DNA of 59,420 nucleotides from JBKQHQ01 sp052148715 (GTDB lineage: Bacteria; Pseudomonadota; Alphaproteobacteria; Rhizobiales; Xanthobacteraceae): NCBI GenBank assembly GCA_052148715.1, contig JBKQHQ010000126.1, positions 1-59,420 on the forward strand. The letters run 5' to 3'. Made by a program: the position numbers and the translations under genes. This document shows positions 48,358 through 57,187 of the stretch, one piece after another (the stretch's first letter is position 1; every line of letters begins with the position of its first letter). The notes beneath the pieces were generated by a model. The model was not told the DNA's origin, searched no databases, and was given only the letters and a program-made list of their open reading frames with translations.

Positions 48358-50439
48358 ATGCTTAGCAAGTTCAATATCGCCAGCGTTGCATTCTTTGTGC
48401 TCGTCGCGGGTGATTGCGCAAATGCCGCCGATCTTCCCGCCGGCATGCTGATGAAGGCTCCGGCCGCCTCGGCCCCGGTGGACTGGACCGGGGCGTATCT
48501 TGGCGGCAATGTCGGCTATTCATGGGGCAACTCGAATTGGACCGCGAATGCGACGGGGGCGGCCGCGCCGCCGCTCAGCGGCTCGCTCAACTTCTACAAT
48601 GGGCCCGATGTCTCGGCCGGCACCGGAAGCTACTTCGGTGGATTCCAGGCGGGCTACAACACCATGCTTCCGTCGCGCGTCGTGCTCGGCGTCGAGGCGG
48701 ATATTTCGGCGCCCGCCACCGTCTCACTTTGGAGCGGAGTTCCCAGCCAACAAACGATTTCCTCGCCGTCGATCGGCCAAGCGATCTACGGCGAAAACCA
48801 GCTGGTTTCTGGTACCGTTCGCGGCCGCCTCGGCTACGCATTCAATAATTGGCTGGTCTACGCTACCGGTGGATTCGCCTGGAGCTATGACCAATCGACC
48901 CTGCAGCAACTCGTCGGGACGCCGATCGGCGGCACCTCGGGGCCCGGCACGGTGGACAGCGCCTTGCTTTGGCGCTTCGGTTGGGCGGCCGGGGCCGGCC
49001 TCGAGCTCCCCGTTGCGCCGAACTGGACCGCCAAGGCCGAATATCTGTTCACCGGCTTCGGCAACTGGAGCACGGTGTTTTACGCTGGCGCGCAACGGTT
49101 CGATGCCGATCTTAACCTACAGGAAATACGGCTGGGCCTGAATTACCGGTTCCCTACCGATACCGAGAAATCGGCCGCCGTTGCGACACCGTCGATAGCC
49201 CCGCAGGCCGATAACTGGAGCGTGCACGGACAAGCCACCTATGTGAGCCAATACGTTGGGCCATTCCACGCCCCCTATGCCGGCTCGAACAGTCTCGATC
49301 CCAACACCGGACGCGAGACCTCCGATGCGACGCTCTACGCCGGCCTGCGGCTATGGCGCGGCGCTGAGCTCTGGCTCAACCCGGAGCTTGATCAGGGCTC
49401 CGGGCTATCCGGAACGCTCGGGATCGCAGGGTTTCCGAGCGCGGAGGCCTACAAGGTCGGCTACGACTATCCCTACGCGCGGATACCGCGCGCGTTTTTG
49501 CGGCAGACCATCGACCTCGGCGGGGACACGCAGAAGGTGGAGGCCGGCATCAACCAGTTGGCCGGATCGCAAACGGCCGACCGGCTGGTATTCACGGTGG
49601 GCAAGTTCGGCGTCACCGATGTCTTCGATACCAACAAATATGCGCACGATCCTCGTAACGACTTTCTGAACTGGACGATCTCCGACACCGGGACCTTCGA
49701 CTACGCCGCCGACGCATGGGCCTACACGTTTGGCGCGGCGGTCGAGTGGTATCAGGGGCCCTGGACGCTACGCGCAGGGCTGTTCGATCTTTCGATCGCC
49801 CCCAACACCACGGTCTTGGACCCCACGTTCGGACAATTCCAGTGGGACGGTGAAATCGAGCGGCGCTACGACCTGTGGGGTCAGCCCGGCAAGCTTGCCG
49901 TCACCGGATTCCTCTCTCGCGGCCGGATGGGCAACTTCGACGACGCCGTCCAGTTGGCCGCGCTGACCGGAGGCCCGGCGGATATCGTAGCCGTCCGCCA
50001 TTACACCAGCCGCGGCGGCATCAGCGCCAACCTCGAACAGCAGATCTCGCCCGACCTCGGCGTCTTCGCGCGCGCCGGCTGGGCCAACGGCGACTATGAG
50101 CCCTATGAGTTCACCGATGTCGATCGCACGGTGGCGGCCGGGCTCTCGCTCGCCGGCAAGCAATGGGGCCGGCCGGACGACACCTTCGGCCTCGCCGGCG
50201 TCATCAACGGCATCTCGAGCGCGCACGTAGCATTCCTCAATGCCGGAGGGCTCGGCATCCTCGTGGGTGACGGGATGCTTCCGCATCCAGGCCCCGAGCA
50301 GATCATCGAGACGTATTACCGTTTTCCACTGTCGTTCTGGCAGGTCACGCTCGACTATCAGTTTGTCGTGAATCCAGGTTACAACTGCGACCGCGGGCCA
50401 GCGTCCGTCTTCGGGTTGCGGCTGCACGCGCAGTTTTAG
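48358..50439 (+). CDS. Two-barrel outer-membrane protein: Omp25-type domain fused to OprB-type porin
   Basis: 693 residues. Signal peptide cut near CANAADL. Residues ~40-270 form an Omp25/Omp31-type barrel: VDWTGAYLGGNVGYSWG, VVLGVEADISAP, VRGRLGYAFNNWLVYATGGFAW, NWTAKAEYLF and IRLGLNYRF, normally a terminal strand. After a short linker (~270-290) a carbohydrate-selective porin (OprB-type) follows to the end: WSVHGQATYVSQY, LWRGAELWLNPELDQGSGLSGTLGIAGFPSAEAYKVG, FDTNKYAHDPRNDFLNWTI and C-terminal YRFPLSFWQVTLDYQFVVNPGYN ... LRLHAQF. Two barrels in one chain is unusual, though similar fusions exist in Bradyrhizobiaceae. Confidence 0.88.
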   Translation: MLSKFNIASVAFFVLVAGDCANAADLPAGMLMKAPAASAPVDWTGAYLGGNVGYSWGNSNWTANATGAAAPPLSGSLNFYNGPDVSAGTGSYFGGFQAGYNTMLPSRVVLGVEADISAPATVSLWSGVPSQQTISSPSIGQAIYGENQLVSGTVRGRLGYAFNNWLVYATGGFAWSYDQSTLQQLVGTPIGGTSGPGTVDSALLWRFGWAAGAGLELPVAPNWTAKAEYLFTGFGNWSTVFYAGAQRFDADLNLQEIRLGLNYRFPTDTEKSAAVATPSIAPQADNWSVHGQATYVSQYVGPFHAPYAGSNSLDPNTGRETSDATLYAGLRLWRGAELWLNPELDQGSGLSGTLGIAGFPSAEAYKVGYDYPYARIPRAFLRQTIDLGGDTQKVEAGINQLAGSQTADRLVFTVGKFGVTDVFDTNKYAHDPRNDFLNWTISDTGTFDYAADAWAYTFGAAVEWYQGPWTLRAGLFDLSIAPNTTVLDPTFGQFQWDGEIERRYDLWGQPGKLAVTGFLSRGRMGNFDDAVQLAALTGGPADIVAVRHYTSRGGISANLEQQISPDLGVFARAGWANGDYEPYEFTDVDRTVAAGLSLAGKQWGRPDDTFGLAGVINGISSAHVAFLNAGGLGILVGDGMLPHPGPEQIIETYYRFPLSFWQVTLDYQFVVNPGYNCDRGPASVFGLRLHAQF

Positions 50440-50514
50440 GGAGAGCGGGACGGCAGGTTTACCCTTGACAGCGCCGCGTCGGCCTCTGTGTATTTTCGAC
50501 CTCCCTGCAAGCTA

Positions 50515-50613
50515 GAGCATGATCCCGAAAAGTCGGTACCGGTTTTCGGCAAAGATCATGCTCCAACAATAAGATAGAGCGCGATGACGACTCGAAGAAA
50601 AGTCATCGTGCGC
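50515..50613. repeat. Bradyrhizobium-type palindromic repeat pair
   Basis: GAGCATGATC (50515-50524) and GATCATGCTC (50554-50563) flank a core that is itself partly palindromic (CCGAAAA ... TTTTCGG). A second dyad follows: GCGCGATGAC (50579-50588) with GTCATCGTGCGC (50602-50613). Interspersed extragenic palindromes of this type are common in Bradyrhizobium and Rhodopseudomonas genomes. It lies between two convergent genes and may act as a terminator. Confidence 0.75.
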
Positions 50614-51113
50614 TAAGGGGACAGGGCTATCAGAAGGCCGACGCTCACGGCCAGATTCTTGTCGTGTCCGCTGTCGAAGGCATAACTGTAGCTTGGCTCC
50701 ACAAACCAACCGTATCGCGGGGTGGGCCAGAACATGAAATCAAGCACGGCAACCGCCCCAAGGGAATTTGCCGGCGTCACCCATTCAGGGCCGATTCCAA
50801 TCATGAACTCCACGGTCTTTGACAACTGAAAGGGCTTTTTGAAAACGACGTCAGCGTCCAATTCAGCGCTGCCCTTGCTTAGTAGCGGAGTAAGACCCAT
50901 TTCGATTTCGAGCCAATGCTCGATAGGCGTTACTTCCAATGCGACGTTGGGACCGAGGCTGGATTTCCCATCTCCGAGGCCCCATTCACCCGCCGCCCCG
51001 ATTTCAAGAACGGCACCGCGGTCATTGTCGGCATGGGTCTGGCCGAAGGCTTGTCCCGGGCCCACTGCCGCAGCGGCCGCCAAAGATAATATTGCTATGC
51101 TGAGAACTCTCAT
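50613..51113 (-). CDS. Secreted or outer-membrane hypothetical protein
   Basis: 166 residues from MRVLSIAILSLAAAAAVGPGQAFGQ, a clear signal peptide, behind GAGGGGTC. The mature part looks like a small beta-barrel: VLEIGAAGEWGLGDG, VALEVTPIEHWLEIEMGLTPLL, TVEFMIGIGPEWVTP and YGWFVEPSYSYAFDSG. No family recognised. The longer upstream reading runs through a recombinase remnant on the other strand and is rejected. Confidence 0.75.
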   Translation of the reverse strand: MRVLSIAILSLAAAAAVGPGQAFGQTHADNDRGAVLEIGAAGEWGLGDGKSSLGPNVALEVTPIEHWLEIEMGLTPLLSKGSAELDADVVFKKPFQLSKTVEFMIGIGPEWVTPANSLGAVAVLDFMFWPTPRYGWFVEPSYSYAFDSGHDKNLAVSVGLLIALSP

Positions 51114-51562
51114 GACCCCTCGCTCTCCGCGAGGGCCGCAGTTTGCGGCGTCGTCGCAGTTCGACTCGCAGGGAGACCAGTCCCGATTGTGCACGGATAT
51201 CAACCGACGGCCAGAGTGTTGACGCCAAGGTGCGCCCGACGCCGGCCAGGTGTTCCGCGATTGGGGAAGCCGTGGCGACGACCGATCGCCTCCAGCTCCG
51301 TCGCGCGCTCGTGCAGCACAACGCCGGTGACGCCTCGATCGGCACAGCACGCGACGTTGCGAGGCAGGCTCGGCCGATAGCCTCCGGCTGGAGCTTGCCG
51401 GCATCATGACACCGCAATTGCGATTAATGACAGTTCATCCTGGGATTCATCACAGTGTATGCCGAGTGGCTGCGTCTTACTCTTAAACGCAGATGGCGCG
51501 AGTCGACGGGCGCAAAGGCCCGTCCCCGCGTCCGCTCCCATTACTTTCGGCTCCAACGTCGC
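51114..51562. promoter_or_regulatory. Intergenic region with recombinase remnant and response-regulator leader
   Basis: 449 bases. The first half contains the resolvase remnant at 51187-51386. The second half contains GGGATTCATCACAGT (51442-51456), repeated exactly at 52209-52223, each about 120 bases upstream of a LuxR-type gene. Confidence 0.6.
51187..51386 (+). pseudogene. Remnant of serine recombinase (resolvase) N-terminal domain
   Basis: In one plus-strand frame this stretch reads CARISTDGQSVDAKV, then TDRLQLRRALVQ and a decayed GDASIGTARDVARQA. It aligns with the resolvase signature (YARVSTDGQSLDAQ... TDR..L.R.L... GDVLVVTRLDRLAR). The catalytic serine is retained, but the strand after GD has lost the LDRLAR core, and no DNA-binding part follows. 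It is a dead fragment of a transposon or plasmid recombinase. Confidence 0.72.
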
Positions 51563-52168
51563 ATGGCGGACAATCGCAAGAAAATTCTCTGCATCGATGA
51601 CGACCGCGAGACTGCGGCGTTAATCGCCGAGGAGCTTGTCGACCGGGGGTTTGAGGTCAACCTCGCTCACGATGGTCGCGAAGGCTTTATGGCAATCTTG
51701 CAAAGCATGCCGGACTTGGTGCTGTGCGATATCAACCTGCCGATCATGTCGGGCTTTGAGGTCTTGGAGCGCTTGAGCGCACTCGCGCCCCGGCTCGGGC
51801 ACATTCCCTTTATTTTCCTGACTGCGCTCACCGACCGGGAAAACGAGCTCAAGGGGCGGCAGCTCGGCGCCGACGATTACGTCACCAAGCCGATCGATTT
51901 CGACATCCTCGTTACGATCATCAATGCCCGGCTGGTCGCCGTCGCCCGCACCGAAATGTGGCCGAAAAACGTCAAGCTGAACGATCGCGAGGTAGAGGCG
52001 TTGACGTGGGTAGCGCGGGGCAAAACGTCGACCGAAATCGCGGACATCCTCGGCTTGACCAAGCGCACGGTCGACTTCCATCTCGATAACGCGCGGGTCA
52101 AGCTCGGCGCCGCGACGCGCACCGAGGCCGCGATCAAGGCGGCAACCGGCAAGCTGATCGAGCCGTAA
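51563..52168 (+). CDS. Response regulator with LuxR-type DNA-binding domain
   Basis: 201 residues from MADNRKKIL. The receiver domain has the acidic pocket (CIDDDRE), phospho-acceptor Asp56 (LVLCDINLP), Thr87 (FLTA) and Lys109 (VTKP). The C-terminal LuxR-type helix-turn-helix is DREVEALTWVARGKTSTEIADILGLTKRTVDFHLDNARVKLGAATR. No histidine kinase gene is adjacent. A shortened copy of its DNA-binding domain lies 159 bases downstream. Confidence 0.93.
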   Translation: MADNRKKILCIDDDRETAALIAEELVDRGFEVNLAHDGREGFMAILQSMPDLVLCDINLPIMSGFEVLERLSALAPRLGHIPFIFLTALTDRENELKGRQLGADDYVTKPIDFDILVTIINARLVAVARTEMWPKNVKLNDREVEALTWVARGKTSTEIADILGLTKRTVDFHLDNARVKLGAATRTEAAIKAATGKLIEP

Positions 52169-52208
52169 CACCCGCGGCTCGGACCTGTTGTTAATCACAG
52201 TGCATTAC

Positions 52209-52223
52209 GGGATTCATCACAGT
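52209..52223. repeat. Copy of leader motif GGGATTCATCACAGT
   Basis: Fifteen bases identical to 51442-51456. Both copies sit about 120 bases upstream of their LuxR-type genes, so the leader was duplicated with the gene or the site is bound by the same regulator. Confidence 0.65.
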
Positions 52224-52326
52224 TTATCGTGAGGACCAGTGAGCTATTCTGATCCAGCACACGGCTTGGGGTTATCGACCGTGGCATTCTCAGTGCGCAT
52301 TAAGAATTAAGCTTTCAAAGACGACT

Positions 52327-52533
52327 ATGAGACCAAAGATGCTCAACGAGCGTGAGATCGAAACACTAACCTGGGTGGCACGCGGCAAGACCTCCGCCCA
52401 AATCGCCGACATGCTTGGCTTGGCCAAGCGAACCATCGACTTCCACATCGACAACGCCCGGGCCAAGCTCGGTGCCGCAACGCGCACGCAAGCCGTAGCA
52501 AAAGCCACCACCGAACGACTGATCAGGCCGTAG
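52327..52533 (+). CDS. LuxR-type helix-turn-helix protein lacking a receiver domain
   Basis: 68 residues, nearly a copy of the response-regulator DNA-binding domain at 51563 (EIETLTWVARGKTSAQIADMLGLAKRTIDFHIDNARAKLGAATRTQAVAKATTERLIRP). It starts just before the HTH region (MRPKMLNERE, compare MWPKNVKLNDRE). It has no receiver or effector domain and could compete for the same DNA sites. The intact frame and start suggest it is expressed rather than a pseudogene. Confidence 0.75.
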   Translation: MRPKMLNEREIETLTWVARGKTSAQIADMLGLAKRTIDFHIDNARAKLGAATRTQAVAKATTERLIRP

Positions 52534-52810
52534 TCTTCGCCGGATCCGGCTTGTCTTCTATGACCCGGCCGTCAGGGGGCGATCCGACGGTGGTGCGCTG
52601 GTGACGGCCGCGACGCACCGTTGCGGGCAGGACCCCCGTCTCCGCCACAAGGGTGCGCTGCGCGCGTCGCTCCTTGAGTGCCTTATAGACAAAGGACACA
52701 CTGACGCCGACGAGCGGCGCTACCTGATACACAGGGACTCCCGAGTCAACCGCCGCGAGCGCCCGCGCGCATAATTCCTGCCTGTCCGCCCGTCCTGGTC
52801 GCGCGTCCAT
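52523..52810 (-). pseudogene. IS630-type transposase N-terminal remnant
   Basis: 95 residues. The N-terminal half is a helix-turn-helix (DRQELCARALAAVDSGVPVYQVAPLVGVSVSFVYKALKERRAQ) like the first domain of IS630-family transposases; the rest (TVRRGRHQRTTVGSPP) is a decayed linker. The DDE catalytic domain is missing and no terminal inverted repeats were found. A small regulator is the alternative. Confidence 0.5.
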
Positions 52811-52860
52811 CGCAGATTCCTCACTTGGTCCTGCTCGGTCGTTGGGCTCGCCGAAACCCG

Positions 52861-53793
52861 TTAATGTTTCAGCCGGATGCTGGTCCCGTTAAGGACGCCG
52901 ACGTTGCCTTTTGCGGGCCCGCCCAAGGCACCCCCTTGGAAGGCGACACGGGTCGAGCCCGCTCCGTTGATAATCGCGCTGTCGTTGCCAATGCCACCCT
53001 TGGGCGACGGAGGCCCTGGATTGCCGGCACCCGGTTTTTCGACGCTCGGCAAGGGAGTCGTGCCGCTACCGGCAACGGCATTTCTGGTGGTGCCGTCGGA
53101 GGTAGGCGGCCCAGATCCAGAACCGTCCTTTTTCGTTCCCTTGCGACCCGCGCTATTGTCCACGGTGACGCCGATTGCGTTTTTTACAACGCCGCCCGTT
53201 GCCCGCGGGACGAGCCTTAGGCTCTGCTTGTGCCACTTTCCCGATGGGCTGTCGGTCTTCGTCTTCTTCAAGTCGGTCGTCTTGAAGTCGGTGGTCTTGC
53301 TGGTTTTCCAAAAGCCGTTGCCACGTCCCGGATGCCCGTTATCCCGGCCTTGATGCACCGTAATGCCGGTGTCTATCTCGTTACCTACCGCGCCACCGGG
53401 GCTCGTTTGATGGAAGTGGCCGGCATCGCCCACACCCCCGGGCTTCTTGTAGGCGGGACCCGGTTGATCCGCGACGCCCTTATCCGCTGCCTTGAAGTCG
53501 CCTGCCGCATTGTTGGTGGTCCCACCCGTCTCCTGGCTTCCGGATCGGCTCGCGCCCTTGGTCGATGTCGAAGCGCCGGGGGCGTTCTTTTGGAAGTCGG
53601 TCGCCGTGGCACCATGCCTCGAAAAATGATGATGGTGGTGCCTGGCAAGGCTGACATTCGTCCCCAACGCAAGCAACACCGTCGCCGCCAGCAGAGGTCG
53701 ACCGACCTTCCACAGGCGTCTGTACATCACGCGGGACCGATCGGTTACCACCTCATTGCTTCGCATCACCATGTGCGTCAACTCCCGGTTCAT
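52861..53793 (-). CDS. Secreted low-complexity His/Gly/Thr-rich protein in metal-efflux operon
   Basis: 310 residues (start may be MYRRLWKVG, about residue 23). A signal-like segment (VGRPLLAATVLLALGTNVSLA) is followed by HHHHHF, then Gly/Thr/Asn/Lys-rich repeats such as GGVVKNAIGVTV, GTTRNAVAGSG and GGIGNDSAIINGAG. Histidines at the mature N-terminus suggest metal binding. Its ATG overlaps the RND-pump stop (53790-53793), so it is cotranscribed and coupled with the efflux system. No family recognised. Confidence 0.7.
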   Translation of the reverse strand: MNRELTHMVMRSNEVVTDRSRVMYRRLWKVGRPLLAATVLLALGTNVSLARHHHHHFSRHGATATDFQKNAPGASTSTKGASRSGSQETGGTTNNAAGDFKAADKGVADQPGPAYKKPGGVGDAGHFHQTSPGGAVGNEIDTGITVHQGRDNGHPGRGNGFWKTSKTTDFKTTDLKKTKTDSPSGKWHKQSLRLVPRATGGVVKNAIGVTVDNSAGRKGTKKDGSGSGPPTSDGTTRNAVAGSGTTPLPSVEKPGAGNPGPPSPKGGIGNDSAIINGAGSTRVAFQGGALGGPAKGNVGVLNGTSIRLKH

Positions 53794-56700
53794 GCTTGCG
53801 CAGGTGTACCCTCGCCCGCCTGGGTCGGCGCCGGCGTGGGGCGGTCCTCACGCAGAAACATCATCCGCAGTGCCGGCACGACCACCAGCAGCATGACCGG
53901 CCCGATCAGCAGCCCGCCGACGACGACTGTCGCCAGCGGCCGTTGCACCTGACTGCCGATGGCCGTCGAGATCGCGGCCGGGAACAGGCCGATGCAGGCC
54001 GAGATCGCCGTCATCAGCATCGGCCGCATCCGCTGGGTCGCGGCGTGAAACATCGCCTCGGTAGGATCCATGCCCGACGCATGGACCTGATTGTAGTAGA
54101 TAATCATCAGAATACCGTCCATGACCGACACGCCGAACAACGAGACGAAACCTATGGCGGCGGAGACGCTGAAGTCCAAGTCGGTCACGTAGAGCGCAAC
54201 AATGCCGCCAGCGATCGCAAACGGAATGCCCGCCAGCGCCAGCAGGCTGTCGCGCAACGAATTGAACAGACCGTAGAGCAGCACCAGGATCAGCAGCAGG
54301 CTGACCGGGACGACGATCGCCAGCCGCTTCTGGGCCTTTTCAAGGTCCTCGAACTCGCCGGCCCATGACAGTCGAAACCCATCTGGCAGCTTCACGTTCT
54401 TCGCGATCCGCTCCTGCGCTTCCGAAACGGCCCCGCCAAGATCGCGGCCGCGCACGCTGAACTTGATCGGAAGGTATCGCTGACTGCTCTCATGGTAGAT
54501 GTAAGAAGCCCCAGTATCGAGCGTGATGGTGGCAAGCTCGCGCAACGGAATGTAGGCGTTGCCGCCGTTGCCCCCGGCGACTTTTATATCGGGTATGGTG
54601 TCGAGATTGTTGCGATATTGTTGAGGAAGGCGAACGGTGACATTGAACTGCCGGTCTCCTTCCAGCAAGGTCGTCGCCACCGCGCCGCCCAACGCCGCCT
54701 GAACCGTCGTGTTGACGTCGCCAGTGTTGAGGCCATAGCGGGCTGCCTTTTCCCGATCCACCTTAATGTTCAGATTGGGCTGCCCGAGAACGTGGAAAAT
54801 CCCAAGATCGGTGATGCCGCGGACCTGAGCCATCTCATGCGCGATCTGGCTTGCCAGCTGTTCCTGGACTTCCAGGTTCCGCCCGATGATCTTTACCGAG
54901 TTCGCGCCCTTGACGCCGGAAAGCGCCTCTTCGAGATTGTCCTGGATATATTGCGAGAAGTTGAAGACCGCCCCCGGCACCTCCTCGTTGAACTCCTGGT
55001 TCACTTGCTCGATCAACTTGTCCTTGGTCAAGCCCGAGGGCCACTCGTCGAACGGTTTCAGCGGCACGAACAGCTCGACGTTGGAGAACGGTGAAGCGTC
55101 GCTGCCGTCGTCCGGCCGGCCGTGCTGGGAAACCACCGTTATGACTTCCGGATGGCGCAGCAGAATCTCGCGCAGCTTTCGCGTCGCGGGGGTGCCCGAA
55201 ACCAATCCGGTCGAGGGCGGCAACTGCACGCGTATCCAGAGATTGCCTTCCTCCAAATGCGGTAGGAACTCGCTGCCGAGACGCGAACCGATCAGCCCGA
55301 CCACCCCGAGAAACGCCAGAGCGACCACCGCCATGGTCTTGCGGTGCACAAGGGTCCAATGCAGCACTGGCTCGTAAATCGCACGCAACGCGCGCACCAC
55401 GATCGTCTCGACTTCGTGGACATGCGCCGGAAGCAGCCACGAGGCGAGCGCGGGCGTGACCGTGAAGGTAGCGAATAAGGCCCCGGCAAGCGCATAACCG
55501 TACGTTTGCGCCATGGGACGGAAGATCTGGCCCTCGACGCCTTGCATCGTGAACAGCGGAACGAAGGCCGCAACCGTGATCGTGGCGGAGAAGAAGATGG
55601 CGTTGTCGACCTGCAGCGCGCTGACGAGGATCAGGCGCATCCGCTCGGTCCATCGATTGATGTAACCGGGCCGCTCCCTGGTCGGATCCTCGCCCCAGTG
55701 CTGCTCGGCAAGCTGCGCAAGCGCAGCGTGCCGATGCTCCCGGCTTCCCTGGAAATTCCGGTAGATGTTCTCGACCATGATGACGGCCGAGTCGACGATG
55801 ATGCCGAAGTCGACGGCGCCAACCGACAGTAGATTCGCGTCTTGGCCGGTCAGCACCAACATGATGACGGCGAAGAACAATGCGAACGGGATGTTGGCGG
55901 CGACGATAATGGCGCTGCGTAGATCGCCGAGGAACAGCCACTGGATGAAAAAGACCAGCAGACAGCCGAACACGAGATTATGCAGCACCGTATGGGTGGT
56001 GACCGAGACGAGGGAGGCGCGGTCGTAATAAGGGACGAGCTTGACACCCGGCGGCAGTGTCCCGTCGTTGTTTATTCTCTCAACCGTCTCCTTAACGCGC
56101 GACAGTACGTCGTTCGTGTGCATCGTGCGGTTCATCACGACGATGGAGAGCACCACATCGTCCTCGTGATCCTTGCCGGCAATGCCGAGCCGCGGCACCA
56201 TGCCGACGGAGACCTTGGCGAGGTCTTTCACCAGCACCGGCACGCCGTTGTATTGGGCCAGCACCACGTTCTCGATGTCCTCGGTCCGATAGCCCTTCGT
56301 CAGATCGTCCTCGCCGCCGCCGTCCATGAGGCCGACGCCGCGAATGTTGACGGACTGCTGGCCGACCGTGACCTCACGTCCGCCGACGTTGACGTTGGCA
56401 TTGCCGAGGGCGGTAACGATCTGGGGAATCGTGATGCTGTAGGCGTCGAGCTTATGCAGATCGACTTCGACATCGTATTGCTTGGTCGGACCGCCCCAGG
56501 GATTGATTGCAACGACACCCGCCGCCGTGAAGATGCGACGGGTCGCGATCCAGGTCTGCACGGTGCGCAGGTCGGTCAGAGAGAAATGCGGCGGGCCGAC
56601 CACCTGGTAGCGGTAGATTTCGCCGACGGTGCTCGACTGCTGGATCTGCGGAACCTGGTTTTGCGGCAGGTTGACGTTCTGCGTCAGGCTTAGGTTGGTC

Positions 56701-57062
56701 TGCGTGTAGGCGAAATAGTAATCGATCCCGTATTTGAAGTTAACCCGGACGAAGGACAGGCCGTAGAACGACGTCGACCCGATCCTCTCGATCCCGGGGG
56801 TGGGGTACAGGCCGACCTCCATGGGGACCGTGTAGTAACGCTCCATCTCCTCGGCGGAGAGTCCGGCCGCCTGCGCGGTGATTTCAAGGATCACCGGCGC
56901 GGGGTTGGGATAGGCCTCGATATTCAGTTGCGTGAAGGCAACGAGACCCGCTCCGCAGAATACGAGCAGCCCCAGCAGGATGATGGGACGGCGGGTCAAG
57001 CCAAAAGTGAGAATTCCCTTCAGCACCGATACCTCTTCTTCTGTTATGCGCTTGGCGTTCAC
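53790..57062 (-). CDS. Heavy-metal RND efflux permease (CusA/CzcA family)
   Basis: 1090 residues. Inner-membrane proton-driven pump. RND topology is clear, with two repeats of membrane helices and large periplasmic loops. The heavy-metal motif in helix 4, VDFGIIVDSAVIMVEN, holds Asp418, Asp424 and Glu431, as in CzcA. The methionine pairs of CusA that carry copper were not seen, so Zn/Co/Cd/Ni is more likely than Cu/Ag, though not proven. The membrane fusion gene is 125 bases upstream; the outer-membrane gene is divergent. Confidence 0.92.
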   Translation of the reverse strand: MNAKRITEEEVSVLKGILTFGLTRRPIILLGLLVFCGAGLVAFTQLNIEAYPNPAPVILEITAQAAGLSAEEMERYYTVPMEVGLYPTPGIERIGSTSFYGLSFVRVNFKYGIDYYFAYTQTNLSLTQNVNLPQNQVPQIQQSSTVGEIYRYQVVGPPHFSLTDLRTVQTWIATRRIFTAAGVVAINPWGGPTKQYDVEVDLHKLDAYSITIPQIVTALGNANVNVGGREVTVGQQSVNIRGVGLMDGGGEDDLTKGYRTEDIENVVLAQYNGVPVLVKDLAKVSVGMVPRLGIAGKDHEDDVVLSIVVMNRTMHTNDVLSRVKETVERINNDGTLPPGVKLVPYYDRASLVSVTTHTVLHNLVFGCLLVFFIQWLFLGDLRSAIIVAANIPFALFFAVIMLVLTGQDANLLSVGAVDFGIIVDSAVIMVENIYRNFQGSREHRHAALAQLAEQHWGEDPTRERPGYINRWTERMRLILVSALQVDNAIFFSATITVAAFVPLFTMQGVEGQIFRPMAQTYGYALAGALFATFTVTPALASWLLPAHVHEVETIVVRALRAIYEPVLHWTLVHRKTMAVVALAFLGVVGLIGSRLGSEFLPHLEEGNLWIRVQLPPSTGLVSGTPATRKLREILLRHPEVITVVSQHGRPDDGSDASPFSNVELFVPLKPFDEWPSGLTKDKLIEQVNQEFNEEVPGAVFNFSQYIQDNLEEALSGVKGANSVKIIGRNLEVQEQLASQIAHEMAQVRGITDLGIFHVLGQPNLNIKVDREKAARYGLNTGDVNTTVQAALGGAVATTLLEGDRQFNVTVRLPQQYRNNLDTIPDIKVAGGNGGNAYIPLRELATITLDTGASYIYHESSQRYLPIKFSVRGRDLGGAVSEAQERIAKNVKLPDGFRLSWAGEFEDLEKAQKRLAIVVPVSLLLILVLLYGLFNSLRDSLLALAGIPFAIAGGIVALYVTDLDFSVSAAIGFVSLFGVSVMDGILMIIYYNQVHASGMDPTEAMFHAATQRMRPMLMTAISACIGLFPAAISTAIGSQVQRPLATVVVGGLLIGPVMLLVVVPALRMMFLREDRPTPAPTQAGEGTPAQA

Positions 57063-57187
57063 ATCAGTGCAGCCAAGCGCCTCTCCACGTCATCGCCGGA
57101 TGTTCCGGCCTTCCACGTCTGGGCTGAGCCTACGGGCCGTCAAGGCTTACATCCCCGCGACTACCGCGGGGCAAGACGGGCTTGCTC

